Shown here: positions 1 to 7,477 of the stretch, piece by piece
Layout of the letters: every line of letters starts with the position of its first letter
Numbering within the stretch: position 1 is the first letter of the stretch
Assembly (NCBI GenBank): GCA_964514305.1
Contig: CAZEQD010000021.1
Coordinates: forward strand, 1-34,163
Origin: CAZEQD01 sp964514305
GTDB lineage: Bacteria > Acidobacteriota > Aminicenantia > Aminicenantales > Aminicenantaceae
Direction: 5' to 3'
Length of the DNA: 34,163 nucleotides
Notes under the pieces: model-generated
What the model was told of the DNA's origin: nothing
Seen by the model: the letters and a program-made list of their open reading frames with translations, nothing else
Database searches by the model: none
Program-made: the position numbers and the translations under genes

Positions 1-23
1 ATCAATGAAAATAAATAAAAGAT

Positions 24-48
24 CGGCAGATTTTATGAATAATTCAGG
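24..48. repeat. Short dispersed repeat, copy 1
   Basis: A 25-base stretch beginning CGGCAGATTTTATGA matches 17446-17470 at 23 of 25 positions. In this copy the centre TGAATAATTCA is a perfect 11-base palindrome; in the other copy it is not. It lies downstream of the MATE gene, in non-coding sequence. Two copies do not show whether it is a mobile repeat, a regulatory site or an old duplication. Confidence 0.4.
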
Positions 49-224
49 TTAATATATTAAACGAATATTTCACATTTAAGTTCTGTAGATTGTATATCCT
101 AAATCCTTTTTCTCAGTGCACGGATTCCATGTTCTTATTTGGCCTTGAAGCTTTCCAAGCTTTTTTATACACCCATAGAAGAACTATTTAAATCGAAGGA
201 AAATTAATTCTGTTCAGCTTTTTT

Positions 225-1631
225 TCAGCTAACAGGAACCTCGGCCTTAAAAAGGGAATGGACGAAATGCCTTCCCCACAGGAAAGCAACCAGAGCTCCG
301 ATAACATTACCGGCCACCACTCCCCACCAAACACCCGCCAGATTATTCATAATCACGACTGCAAATATATAGCTTAAAGGAGCCGCCAGAATGATGGTCC
401 GAATAACTGTGACCGTCAATGAATACAGCCCTTTACCTATCCCCTGAAACATGGCCGAAGAGAGCATGCCCAAGGAAGTCATTGGATAATAAAGACACAT
501 TGTTTTGAGGAAAACAATTAAGTCAGCTCGAATCCGCAATCCTTCTTGAGTCAAGGTAAAGAGGGCAGCGATATAAGGAGCTAAAACAAAGGTTAGAGCA
601 GCTACAGCAACCTCAAGTAAAACCCCAATCTTAATAGCATAAAGATAAGCTTCATTCAGTTTTTGATAATCCTGACCGCCATAAGCAGCTCCTGTAACCG
701 AAGTTACAGCCGTAGCCATGCCAATTAAAGGTACAATAGCAAACATTGTTACTCGCCATCCTGTTGTCAAAACGGCCACCCCATCAGTTCCCCCAACTTT
801 AACGGCTATAATATTTAAGATAAAAACAGAAAAAGCCATGGCCAACTGCTGGATTGAGGATGGAATGCCGACTCTTAAAATATCGTGAATAATGATCCTC
901 TTAAACCCAAAGTTTCTAAGTTTTATCTGAACATAAGAATCCTTTTTCAGAATAAGCCAATAAAAAAGAAAACTGCCTGAAATAAAAAGAGAAAAAACTG
1001 AAGCCCAAGCTGCGCCGGCCACTCCGAGTTTGAAGACGAAAATAAAAATAGGATCGAGGATGATATTCAATCCAGCCCCAAGCATCATAGCATACATGGC
1101 CCTCTTTACATCTCCTTCTCCCCGCAGCAAAGCATTAGCAACATTGGCAAAAAAGATGATAATGGTGGCCGCAAAAAGGATACGGGCATAGTGAGTAGCG
1201 GTCGGTGTTATGGGGCCTGCACCCATAAACCGAAAGATATGGGGAGCCAACCAGAAAAATGGTATTGTGACTGCACTCGCTAAAAGAAGCATCAAAACAA
1301 TAGTATGGCTGGCTACTTCATCAGCTCCTCCTTTATCTTTGGCTCCAATTCTGCGAGAGACGGCTGAACTGCCTCCAACGCCCAATCCAGTAGCTAAAGC
1401 CATCAACATGAACAAAAAGGGAAAGAAAAAGCCCACAGCCGACAGAGCATCAGGCCCAAGCCCAGAGACCCAAAGAGCATCAACAAAATTGTAAAGAGTC
1501 TGGACAGACATAGCCACAATCATGGGCAGGGAAAGCTTAATGATAGCCTGGCGGGGGTTTCCCAGGAGGGTTCGCACGCCTGAGGTGGAGTGGGTTGCTC
1601 CTTCCCCAGGATTTTTCTCTTTTTTTCCCAT
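225..1631 (-). CDS. MATE-family multidrug/sodium efflux transporter
   Basis: A 468-aa polytopic inner-membrane protein of usual MATE length. About twelve hydrophobic segments fall into two similar halves. The N-terminal half carries LSLPMIVAMSVQTLYNFVD and a downstream GLGVGGSSAVSRRIGAKD loop; the second half repeats the pattern with VGIPSSIQQLAM and TGAAYGGQDYQKLNEAY. These are typical of MatE-domain antiporters, which expel cationic compounds in exchange for Na+ or H+. The substrate cannot be told. The ATG at 1631 has no clear Shine-Dalgarno, and the first about 25 residues are polar and cytosolic. The gene is monocistronic as far as the window shows, with a near-perfect promoter about 85 bases upstream. 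Family assignment is secure; drug specificity is not. Confidence 0.93.
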   Translation of the reverse strand: MGKKEKNPGEGATHSTSGVRTLLGNPRQAIIKLSLPMIVAMSVQTLYNFVDALWVSGLGPDALSAVGFFFPFLFMLMALATGLGVGGSSAVSRRIGAKDKGGADEVASHTIVLMLLLASAVTIPFFWLAPHIFRFMGAGPITPTATHYARILFAATIIIFFANVANALLRGEGDVKRAMYAMMLGAGLNIILDPIFIFVFKLGVAGAAWASVFSLFISGSFLFYWLILKKDSYVQIKLRNFGFKRIIIHDILRVGIPSSIQQLAMAFSVFILNIIAVKVGGTDGVAVLTTGWRVTMFAIVPLIGMATAVTSVTGAAYGGQDYQKLNEAYLYAIKIGVLLEVAVAALTFVLAPYIAALFTLTQEGLRIRADLIVFLKTMCLYYPMTSLGMLSSAMFQGIGKGLYSLTVTVIRTIILAAPLSYIFAVVIMNNLAGVWWGVVAGNVIGALVAFLWGRHFVHSLFKAEVPVS

Positions 1632-1951
1632 GATTATCTTATCTATTTCAATCGAACAAAAGAGAAGGTCGTTAAATTATCTTTTTCTTATGTGGTTAAT
1701 TATCTAGAATCAGCTATTATAAAACTTTTTTTGCCCTTGTCAAAAATATTAACCTTAAAAAGAAATCATCCTTATTTCCGCGCCTATGTTAATTTTATCC
1801 TATTACTTGCTAGAGTATGAAAGACGAATTGCAGTAAATAGCTAGATATAAATAGCCGTCAATGGCCTGCTGTGAAATGCAGGCGATTCGGTCGTTAACC
1901 TTAATGTCTATAAAACTCGCTAACCAAGTATACCAGGTAGTTCAAGTAGCT
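1632..1951. other. Intergenic region upstream of the MATE gene
   Basis: No convincing gene; short plus-strand frames here are unsupported. It holds the minus-strand MATE promoter at 1716-1743. A small hairpin pairs GCCTGC at 1865-1870 with GCAGGC at 1879-1884, downstream of the DUF6506-like gene. The hairpin has no T-run on either strand, so it is a weak terminator candidate at best. Confidence 0.5.
1716..1743 (-). promoter_or_regulatory. Sigma-70-type promoter for the MATE gene
   Basis: Read on the minus strand, TTGACA (1743-1738) is followed after 16 bases by TATAAT (1721-1716). Both hexamers match consensus perfectly and point at the MATE gene. The predicted leader is about 80 bases. Confidence 0.7.
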
Positions 1952-2275
1952 TCACTTTGAAAACCAGCCTATTTTTTCCATCACAGAAAGAGTGATTCGG
2001 GAACTTGGACTATCACCACGAGCAACAAATACCCCGGCTTTGCCTTGAACTGCTTCTTGGATTTCAGCCACCTCCTCGTGGGTAAATCCGGGACACAAGA
2101 GAATAGAGTGAATGCCTTCCTCGGCCACAAGACTTTGAGCTACTTTAACTGCTTCTTCTTGAGTACGGACGAGGCGGACTAGGAGCTGGTAAAGACCCGT
2201 TTCGATGGAACATTTATGCTTGTTTCTATCAGCATCTGGAGTATGAGCTATAAAAAGAGTTTTAAATTTATCCAT
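1952..2275 (-). CDS. DUF6506-like small cytosolic protein
   Basis: A 107-aa soluble protein without signal peptide or membrane segment. It resembles the DUF6506 family: a beta strand at the start (TLFIAHTPDAD), a helix ending EEAVKVAQSL, a strand-loop SILLCPGFTHEEV and a final VFVARGDSP strand, suggesting a small alpha/beta fold. The function of the family is unknown. The ATG at 2275 is preferred over an in-frame upstream ATG at 2305, because AAGGAGG stands 4 bases before 2275 and the upstream extension lies across the ribosome-binding site. A TATAAT (2320-2315, minus strand) sits about 40 bases upstream as a likely -10. It is transcribed alone, divergently from the GH43 lipoprotein gene. Confidence 0.75.
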   Translation of the reverse strand: MDKFKTLFIAHTPDADRNKHKCSIETGLYQLLVRLVRTQEEAVKVAQSLVAEEGIHSILLCPGFTHEEVAEIQEAVQGKAGVFVARGDSPSSRITLSVMEKIGWFSK

Positions 2276-2383
2276 GGTGCCTCCTTGAATGTAACTTTTT
2301 ATCACCTGTTTAGCATTATAATAAAGATACTCTCATTTCTTATCTAAATCCAGAAAAAGTGGGAACCAACTTCAAATCAGTGA

Positions 2384-2411
2384 TTGACACAGGAGGAAAT
2401 AAGAGTATATT
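2384..2411 (+). promoter_or_regulatory. Candidate sigma-70 promoter for the GH43 lipoprotein gene
   Basis: TTGACA at 2384-2389 and TATATT at 2406-2411 are separated by 16 bases. The resulting leader would be about 185 bases and would contain the hairpin at 2483-2506. Motif only. Confidence 0.5.
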
Positions 2412-2482
2412 TGATGGCTGACTTTTCTTTTTTTTTATTATTTTATTTCTTTGTTTTCTCCTTGACCTCATCTTTTTTCCTG

Positions 2483-2506
2483 TGATATTTTCCCTCGAGA
2501 ATATCA
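2483..2506. promoter_or_regulatory. Palindrome/hairpin in the GH43 gene leader
   Basis: Arms of 10 bases (2483-2492 and 2497-2506) pair with one G:T and leave a 4-base CCTC loop. No T-run follows on either strand, so it is not an intrinsic terminator. It could be an operator for a dimeric regulator or an mRNA-stabilising hairpin. Confidence 0.3.
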
Positions 2507-2602
2507 TTTGGTAGAAATTGAGGGAAATTTTGAAACAATTGGAATAAAACCAAAAAGGAAATTTCTGTTTCTGATAGCCCCTTAAGATAGAAGGAAATAA
2601 TC

Positions 2603-4138
2603 ATGAAAGTTAGAAAGGCAATACCAATTCTTGTATTATCTTTACTGATAATTATCTTAAGTTGTAAACAGGATGTTCAGGGCAACAGAGACGTTTTTTC
2701 AGAACCTCAATTAGGAAAAGAACCCCGCTATATTAATCCCCTTCCCATTGAAAGGGCAGGATACCTGGCTGATCCCGCTGTCATCCGCATTAAAGAAAAA
2801 TACTATCTTTATGCAACCGGGGGACTCGCTTGGTCTTCAGATGACTTATTGCATTGGAATTACCACCACGTAGAAATGCCAGAAGGGAGTATCCTCGAAG
2901 CCCCTGCTGCTTTTGTCTATAAAGGTTACGTTTACCTGACGGGGAACGATACCGGACTCTACCGAAGTCGTAATCCCTTAGGCCCTTTTGAATATATAGG
3001 TGATTTTATAGACGAAAAAGGCCGCAGGCTTGAGCGTGGCCGCCAAAAGGGTTGGGAAAATGGGGGAGTATTCGATCCGATGATCTTTGTTGACAGTGAT
3101 GAGCGGGTTTACCTCTATTATGCCGGGGGCTCTATCCATGGGATTTATGGAGTAGAACTCGATCCAAGGAACCTAAGAAAGTTCCTGAGCCAGCCTAAAC
3201 ATTTCTTCGGCTTCAATCCATCCCATAAATGGGAAAGATATGGAAATAGAAACGAATACTCTCACGTGAGCTGGATTGAAGGACCATGGATGAGCAAACG
3301 AAATGGCACATATTATCTCCAGTATTCAGCTTCAGGAACAGATTGGAGATCCTATGCAGTGGGTGTTTACACCAGTAAGAAACCACTTGGACCATTTACC
3401 TACTATGAAGGAAGCCCAATATTGATTCATCGCAAGGGGATGATCAATGGTTGTGGACATCACTGTGTGGTTGAAGGACCTGAAGGTACCTGGTGGGTAT
3501 TTTATACTATGCTTTATCGAAATTGGAACCGTGAGGTCGTGCTAGAGCGGCGAATCGGCATGGATCCTTTGGGTTTTGATGACCAGGGCAATATATTTAT
3601 TAATGGGCCCTCGGAAACCCCTCAGTGGGCACCAGGTATCATGGCCAAGCCTTGGGAGGGCAATGACAGCGGCTCAATTCCTCTTTCAGAGGATAAAAGC
3701 TATAGAGTAAGCAGCGAGGCACCCGGGCGGAACGCTCCCTACGCCTTTGATAACAACGTTAGAACTTGGTGGGCTTGGGCCGAAAATGACCCTGAACCAT
3801 GGTTAATCCTAGATCTTGCAGCCGGCACAAGGGCAGATCCTCGACAGGAGTTTTTAATCGATTCGGCCCGGATTCTTTTCCTGCTTCCATCTAGTCTAAA
3901 CCAGGAAGGTACACCCACCCGGATTCGCAAATATAAAATCGAAGTCTCATCCGATGGCCAAACATTCACCACTGTAGTGGATAAAAGTAATAACAACAAA
4001 GATAACGCTGTTGAGTTTGACGAAATAGGCCCAGTCAGAAGCCGCTATGTTAAACTGATAATCACTGGTTGGCCCAAGGATCTGCCGGGTGGGGTAATCG
4101 AGTTTACAGTTTTCGGCCGGCCAGGAAATAATAAATAG
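2603..4138 (+). CDS. Lipoprotein glycosidase, GH43-type propeller plus F5/8C-like domain
   Basis: A 511-aa exported protein. A lipoprotein signal peptide ends in ILSC with Cys21 as the lipidation site, so it should be membrane-anchored outside the cytoplasm. Residues about 50-345 form a five-bladed-propeller GH43-type glycosidase domain. The expected acidic residues are visible: Asp58 in ADPAV (base), Asp158 in VFDPM (pKa modulator) and Glu227 in WIEGP (acid). Residues about 365-507 resemble an F5/8 type C (discoidin) carbohydrate-binding domain. GH43 enzymes act mostly on arabinan, xylan or galactan side chains; the substrate here is not determinable. The gene stands alone, with no SusCD pair, transporter or regulator beside it. 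The start ATG is preceded by AGAAGGAAATAATC. The catalytic triad suggests an active enzyme. Confidence 0.85.
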   Translation: MKVRKAIPILVLSLLIIILSCKQDVQGNRDVFSEPQLGKEPRYINPLPIERAGYLADPAVIRIKEKYYLYATGGLAWSSDDLLHWNYHHVEMPEGSILEAPAAFVYKGYVYLTGNDTGLYRSRNPLGPFEYIGDFIDEKGRRLERGRQKGWENGGVFDPMIFVDSDERVYLYYAGGSIHGIYGVELDPRNLRKFLSQPKHFFGFNPSHKWERYGNRNEYSHVSWIEGPWMSKRNGTYYLQYSASGTDWRSYAVGVYTSKKPLGPFTYYEGSPILIHRKGMINGCGHHCVVEGPEGTWWVFYTMLYRNWNREVVLERRIGMDPLGFDDQGNIFINGPSETPQWAPGIMAKPWEGNDSGSIPLSEDKSYRVSSEAPGRNAPYAFDNNVRTWWAWAENDPEPWLILDLAAGTRADPRQEFLIDSARILFLLPSSLNQEGTPTRIRKYKIEVSSDGQTFTTVVDKSNNNKDNAVEFDEIGPVRSRYVKLIITGWPKDLPGGVIEFTVFGRPGNNK

Positions 4139-4272
4139 GAATGTTAGATTTTTTTCGGTTTTGGCCTCAAGATACTTCTAAAGTTAATAAAGTTATACTC
4201 GTTACCATTGCCTCATTCCCCTAGATTGATTTCCTATATAAAAAGCTCAGGCCTGAGATTTGAATGAATTAC

Positions 4273-4350
4273 TGGCGGGGCCGACGAGACTTGAACTCGC
4301 GACCTCCGGCGTGACAGGCCGGCGTTCTAACCAATCTGAACTACGACCCC
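4273..4350 (-). tRNA. tRNA-Asp (GTC)
   Basis: Read on the minus strand, a seven-base acceptor stem GGGGTCG/CGGCCCC closes with one G:T pair. The D-arm holds GGTTA. The anticodon loop CTGTCAC carries GTC on a CCGGC/GCCGG stem. The variable loop is AGGTC, and the T-arm is GCGAG-TTCAAGT-CTCGT. Discriminator G and the 3' CCA are encoded (4276-4273). All stems pair, so it appears functional. It is not adjacent to other tRNAs. Confidence 0.95.
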
Positions 4351-4366
4351 GCCTTAGGGGATAACA

Positions 4367-4396
4367 ATTATAATATTAAAGGCCTTAGAGTTTCAA
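4367..4396 (-). promoter_or_regulatory. Promoter of tRNA-Asp
   Basis: On the minus strand TTGAAA (4396-4391) and TATAAT (4372-4367) are 18 bases apart. The -10 lies 16 bases before the tRNA 5' end, a usual distance for a tRNA gene with a short leader. Confidence 0.65.
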
Positions 4397-4445
4397 TATC
4401 TTTTAATAAAAAACAGGTCAGAGAAAGGGTAAATACCTTATCTAA

Positions 4446-4763
4446 ATGAGGTTGAGGGAAAATGCTCTGAAGGTAGGGGAGGGCAAAAGCAGGGATAAAA
4501 TATATATTGTCTGGATAAAAGTTATTCCCTTAAAAAAGGACATAAAATGGGAGGCAGGAATATTGGTTGTTGATAAAGGGACATTCCGCCTTCTAGATGT
4601 ATTAAAAATCAGAAAAGGCGAGGATGAGTACCCGATGTCTCTGGCGGTGGAGATAGTCAGCAAGAAACCGTTGTTTTACTTTACAGTAGCGGTCAAGGAT
4701 AAGCCGACGATCGTGACCGAATACAGGGAAGGAAGATGCGAAAGAACTCGTGTCGGTACTTAA
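4446..4763 (+). CDS. Small uncharacterised protein (105 aa)
   Basis: A 105-aa reading frame with no recognised family. Residues about 35-92 have the alternating hydrophobic and charged pattern of a small beta-rich domain (AGILVVDKGTFRLLDVLKI, then FYFTVAVKDKPTIVTEY). There is no signal peptide. An in-frame stop lies directly before the ATG (4443-4445) and no clear ribosome-binding site is seen, so the true start may be later or the frame may be the remnant of a longer gene. Its 3' end overlaps the next small gene by 28 bases, suggesting translational coupling if both are real. Base composition is like its neighbours. Confidence 0.4.
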   Translation: MRLRENALKVGEGKSRDKIYIVWIKVIPLKKDIKWEAGILVVDKGTFRLLDVLKIRKGEDEYPMSLAVEIVSKKPLFYFTVAVKDKPTIVTEYREGRCERTRVGT

Positions 4764-5171
4764 GATTTTTAGTGGCGGTAGCAGTGTGTTTCTCCATTGG
4801 CGCGCAATCGAAACCTGAATTTAAGCAGATTGAGCTTCCCCCGCAGATTGCCAGAATTATCGATCAGAATACGGGCGAGGTTATCCTTCTTTACGGAATT
4901 GTCTGTGTGGGAGGATGTCCTATTGGAAACCACATCTATACGGTTAAGGACAGAAAAGATGTCATCTTTATTGTTCCTCCCCATTATAGCGATTATGAGA
5001 TAGCCAATCTGAAAAGGGGGGATGTCCGTAAAGGAGAAAATTATCAAGGCCTCCGTGAAGAATATTGATTTTCTTAAAAAATTAGCCAAACAGATGGAAA
5101 AAGATGATTATGAGCAGAATTTTATCCTGAAATTAAAGAATAAAAAAATAGTGGATATCAAAATATATTAA
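4736..5171 (+). pseudogene. Small exported protein, apparently frameshifted
   Basis: The first frame (4736-5068) begins with a signal peptide (RYLRFLVAVAVCFSIGAQS) and continues with a conserved-looking domain (GEVILLYGIVCVGGC, then NHIYTVKD and FIVPPHYSDYEIANLKR). After a run of six G at 5016-5021 the frame decays into RKGENYQGLREEY and a stop. In the +1 frame, starting MSVKEKIIKAS at 5022, a 49-residue basic helix-strand tail continues smoothly to 5171. With one G removed, the two halves join as ...NLKRG-MSVKEK..., giving a protein of about 144 aa. This fits a single-base insertion in a homopolymer, a programmed +1 shift or a read error. A GGGAAGGAAG purine run precedes the ATG. Function is unknown. 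Confidence 0.55.
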
Positions 5172-5852
5172 TCATAAAAGAGAGATACCTTTTCGGGTGG
5201 AACGGCAGAAGAGTGGAGAGTTCAATTTCCTCTTAACTTTATTTCTCAGAGGATATAAAAAAATTTTCCCATACATCATCTTGTCCTTTAATCCTGCCTT
5301 TGAACCAATCTCTCCTGCCTGTTTTATAGCTGTTGCCTGCCCCCAGATTCTTAGAAGGCAGAGCCGCTAATTTTCTCTCTAAAGTAATGATTTAATGCAT
5401 GATCGGCACTTCTATCAGATAAAATTCCCCAAGAAGCACATCCAAGTACCCAAGATTTCAGGGCAAATATATCTGAGAAGCACGGAGCATGGATTTTGGG
5501 GTCAAAGGGGGAAGTTTGATGACCGATTCTGGCTGATTTTGGACTGCTTTTGCGAGACGACTTTGCTTTTTAAGGGTAACTTTTTTCTTGGATAATCAGG
5601 AGGCGTTAATCATCAAAAAGGGTGGAGACTCATATTCATGTATTGTTGATGGCAGCTGTTGTGAGAGTTAGGTCCTGAGGCTGTTTGCCCTGTTCTCAGG
5701 AAGTCCGATATAGATTTAAAAAGTAATATATCTTAAACATTATGGAAAATTTAATATTACCCTTGTGCCTGATAATCTAACAAAATTTTGCTGCTGCTTT
5801 CGGTCTCAATTTAATGTTATTACTAATGTCAAGTCACATTTTATTCCCAGTT

Positions 5853-5998
5853 TATAATAGCCAGCAGACGGGGTCAGACCTTCATAAGTTTCATAAATTA
5901 TGCTTCTCTATTGATATATTTCGTGCGTTTGTAAAGGAAAAAATCTGTTAGAATTATTGGAAAAATTAAAGTTATGAAACTTATGAAGGTCTGACCCC
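5853..5998. mobile_element. Palindromic MITE/REP-like element
   Basis: A 129-bp unit at 5870-5998 is bounded by perfect 27-bp inverted repeats (5870-5896 and 5972-5998). Each begins GGGGTCAGACC at the outer end and continues into TTCATAAGTTTCATAA. The interior is AT-rich and non-coding. Homology to the copy at the window's right end starts earlier, at 5853, and covers 63 bases with 2 mismatches. No transposase is present, so this is a non-autonomous palindromic repeat. I believe GGGGTCAGACC ends occur on repeats linked to solitary Y1 (IS200-like/RAYT) transposases, but that link is from memory and is not shown here. Confidence 0.7.
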
Positions 5999-6024
5999 AC
6001 TTTTCGTAACAGAGCCGAATATAA

Positions 6025-6053
6025 TTGACACAGTCAGCTAAGAATGATATATT
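6025..6053 (+). promoter_or_regulatory. Sigma-70 promoter of citrate synthase
   Basis: TTGACA at 6025-6030 and TATATT at 6048-6053 have the optimal 17-base spacing. The leader would be about 55 bases, followed by AAGGAGGAG before the ATG at 6114. It lies just outside the palindromic element, which ends at 5998. Confidence 0.75.
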
Positions 6054-6113
6054 CTTTACCCGTCGAATAACTTTACGGGAATTTTCTTATAAAAATAAAA
6101 AGGAGGAGTTTTA

Positions 6114-7415
6114 ATGGTTTCATTAAAGGAAAGACTGGCTTCAAAAATCGATCCTATGCGACAGAGAGTAAGAACTCTAATCAAAGAACATGGCGATTCC
6201 AACATCTCAGAAGTTACTGTGGCTCAAGCTTATGGCGGCATGCGCGGTGTCAAATGTATGGTTACCGAAACTTCTGCTCTTGATCCCTATGAAGGGATTC
6301 GCTTTCGGGGTTACAACATTCCCCAGCTCAGAGAAAAATTGCCCAAGGCTCCAGGCGGTGAAGAGCCTCTTCCCGAAGGGATTTTCTACCTTCTTCTCAC
6401 TGGCGATTTGCCCAGCGAAGATGATGTAAGAGAGGTTTCTAAAGAATGGCAGCAGAGAAGTGCTTTACCTGATTATCTGATTGAGGTTCTTAAAGCCATT
6501 CCCAAAGAAACCCATCCCATGACTCAATTTTCTCAAGGAATTCTTACTCTTCAGAAAGACTCCATTTTTGCTCGCAGTTATAGAGAAGGCATGAGCAAAA
6601 TGGAATACTGGGATCCCATGTTTGAGGATGTGATGAACCTCCTGGCCAAACTGCCTCATATTGCCTCCTACATCTACCGCAAAACTTACAAGAATGATGA
6701 GCACATCCCGGCCGACCCTAACCTTGATTGGGGAGGAAATTTCGCCCACATGCTAGGGATAGAAAATGAAGAATTCAAAGAATTGATGCGTCTTTATTTA
6801 GTCCTCCACAGTGACCATGAGGGAGGCAATGTTTCAGCTCACACTACTCACCTGGTGGGCTCTGCCCTGTCTGATGCTTATTACGCCCTCTCAGCTGGGA
6901 TGAATGGTTTAGCTGGCCCCTTGCACGGTCTGGCTAACCAGGAAGTTCTGCGCTGGATCATGGAATTGATGGATAAGCTGGGCGGAGTTCCTAGCAAAGA
7001 AGATTTGAAAAAATACGTGTGGGACACTCTCAATGCCGGCCAGGTCATCCCAGGCTACGGACACGCTGTTCTCCGTCAGACAGACCCCCGCTACATGGCT
7101 CAACGAGAATTCGCCCTCAAGCATCTGCCTGATGATGAAATTTTCCAGGTAGTAAGTGCTCTTTATGAAGTTGTACCCGATATTCTTAAAGAACACGGCA
7201 AGGCTAAAAATCCTTGGCCTAATGTTGATGCCCACTCTGGCTGTCTTCTTCTTCATTATGGCCTTAAAGAATATGACTTTTACACCGTCTTTTTTGGCGT
7301 ATCCAGGGCGATCGGTGTCCTCTCCTCTCTCATTTGGGACAGAGCTCTGGGACTGGCCATTGAAAGACCAAAGAGTGTGACTACTGACTGGATCGAAGAA
7401 CAGGTTAAGAAGTAG
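6114..7415 (+). CDS. Citrate synthase (mitochondrial-type Si-citrate synthase)
   Basis: A 433-aa protein that condenses acetyl-CoA with oxaloacetate to citrate, at the entry to the TCA cycle or to glutamate synthesis. It follows the eukaryotic/mitochondrial citrate synthase pattern rather than the hexameric E. coli GltA type. Catalytic residues are His271 in GPLHGLANQE, His317 in VIPGYGHAVL and Asp372 in NVDAHSG. The oxaloacetate-site signature LHSDHEGGNVSAHT is at 231-244 and arginines are at the usual sites (RQTDPRY, SRAIGVLS). Length is that of the mature mitochondrial enzyme, with no targeting extension. A strong AAGGAGGAG site precedes the ATG. A consensus promoter lies upstream and an intrinsic terminator downstream, so it is chiefly a single-gene transcript. 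Confidence 0.95.
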   Translation: MVSLKERLASKIDPMRQRVRTLIKEHGDSNISEVTVAQAYGGMRGVKCMVTETSALDPYEGIRFRGYNIPQLREKLPKAPGGEEPLPEGIFYLLLTGDLPSEDDVREVSKEWQQRSALPDYLIEVLKAIPKETHPMTQFSQGILTLQKDSIFARSYREGMSKMEYWDPMFEDVMNLLAKLPHIASYIYRKTYKNDEHIPADPNLDWGGNFAHMLGIENEEFKELMRLYLVLHSDHEGGNVSAHTTHLVGSALSDAYYALSAGMNGLAGPLHGLANQEVLRWIMELMDKLGGVPSKEDLKKYVWDTLNAGQVIPGYGHAVLRQTDPRYMAQREFALKHLPDDEIFQVVSALYEVVPDILKEHGKAKNPWPNVDAHSGCLLLHYGLKEYDFYTVFFGVSRAIGVLSSLIWDRALGLAIERPKSVTTDWIEEQVKK

Positions 7416-7426
7416 AGAAGCCTCCA

Positions 7427-7462
7427 GGGACAGTCCTCTAAAAGAGGGCTGTCCCTTTTTTT
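7427..7462 (+). terminator. Intrinsic terminator after citrate synthase
   Basis: A 13-bp stem (GGGACAGTCCTCT paired with AGAGGGCTGTCCC, one G:T) with a short AA loop is followed by seven T at 7456-7462. It stands only 15 bases before the probable start of the next gene, so it may act as an attenuator for that gene. Confidence 0.85.
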
Positions 7463-7477
7463 ATGGGAAAGAAAGTG

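Larger units (their letters stand above)
2276..2602. other. Divergent intergenic region, DUF6506-like gene / GH43 gene
   Basis: This region contains the minus-strand ribosome-binding site (2280-2286) and a -10 candidate (2315-2320) for the DUF6506-like gene. For the GH43 gene it holds a plus-strand promoter candidate (2384-2411) and a hairpin palindrome (2483-2506). Between them is a T-rich tract. No gene is supported. Confidence 0.5.
5172..6113. other. Long non-coding stretch before citrate synthase
   Basis: About 940 bases without a supported gene. A 66-codon frame at 5395-5595 has no ribosome-binding site or family likeness. The region holds a 7-bp hairpin without a T-run (TCCTGAG at 5673-5679, CTCAGGA at 5695-5701). 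It also holds the palindromic repeat element (5853-5998) and the citrate synthase promoter (6025-6053). The remainder, especially 5200-5650, may be decayed coding sequence or an unrecognised RNA; I see no consensus RNA structure. Confidence 0.5.

Noticed and set aside
148..166. AAGCTT/AAGCTT hairpin with a T-run as a plus-strand terminator
   Set aside because: Both arms are self-palindromic and the stem is only 6 bp. No plus-strand gene precedes it in the window.
1210..1494. 94-codon plus-strand frame
   Set aside because: It lies wholly inside the MATE gene on the other strand and has no domain likeness.
4274..4353. Alternative tRNA acceptor register using GGCGGGG/CCCCGCC
   Set aside because: That pairing makes the tRNA too long between acceptor and D-arm. 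The inner register GGGGTCG/CGGCCCC gives normal spacing, a discriminator G and an encoded CCA.
5395..5595. 66-codon plus-strand frame in the long non-coding stretch
   Set aside because: No ribosome-binding site, no recognised family, odd composition; it is probably chance or a remnant.
5673..5701. TCCTGAG/CTCAGGA hairpin as a terminator
   Set aside because: No T-run on either side and no gene ends nearby.
7463..7477. ATG at 7463 as the start of homoserine dehydrogenase
   Set aside because: It abuts the terminator T-run with no ribosome-binding site. The ATG at 7478 begins right before the conserved fold.
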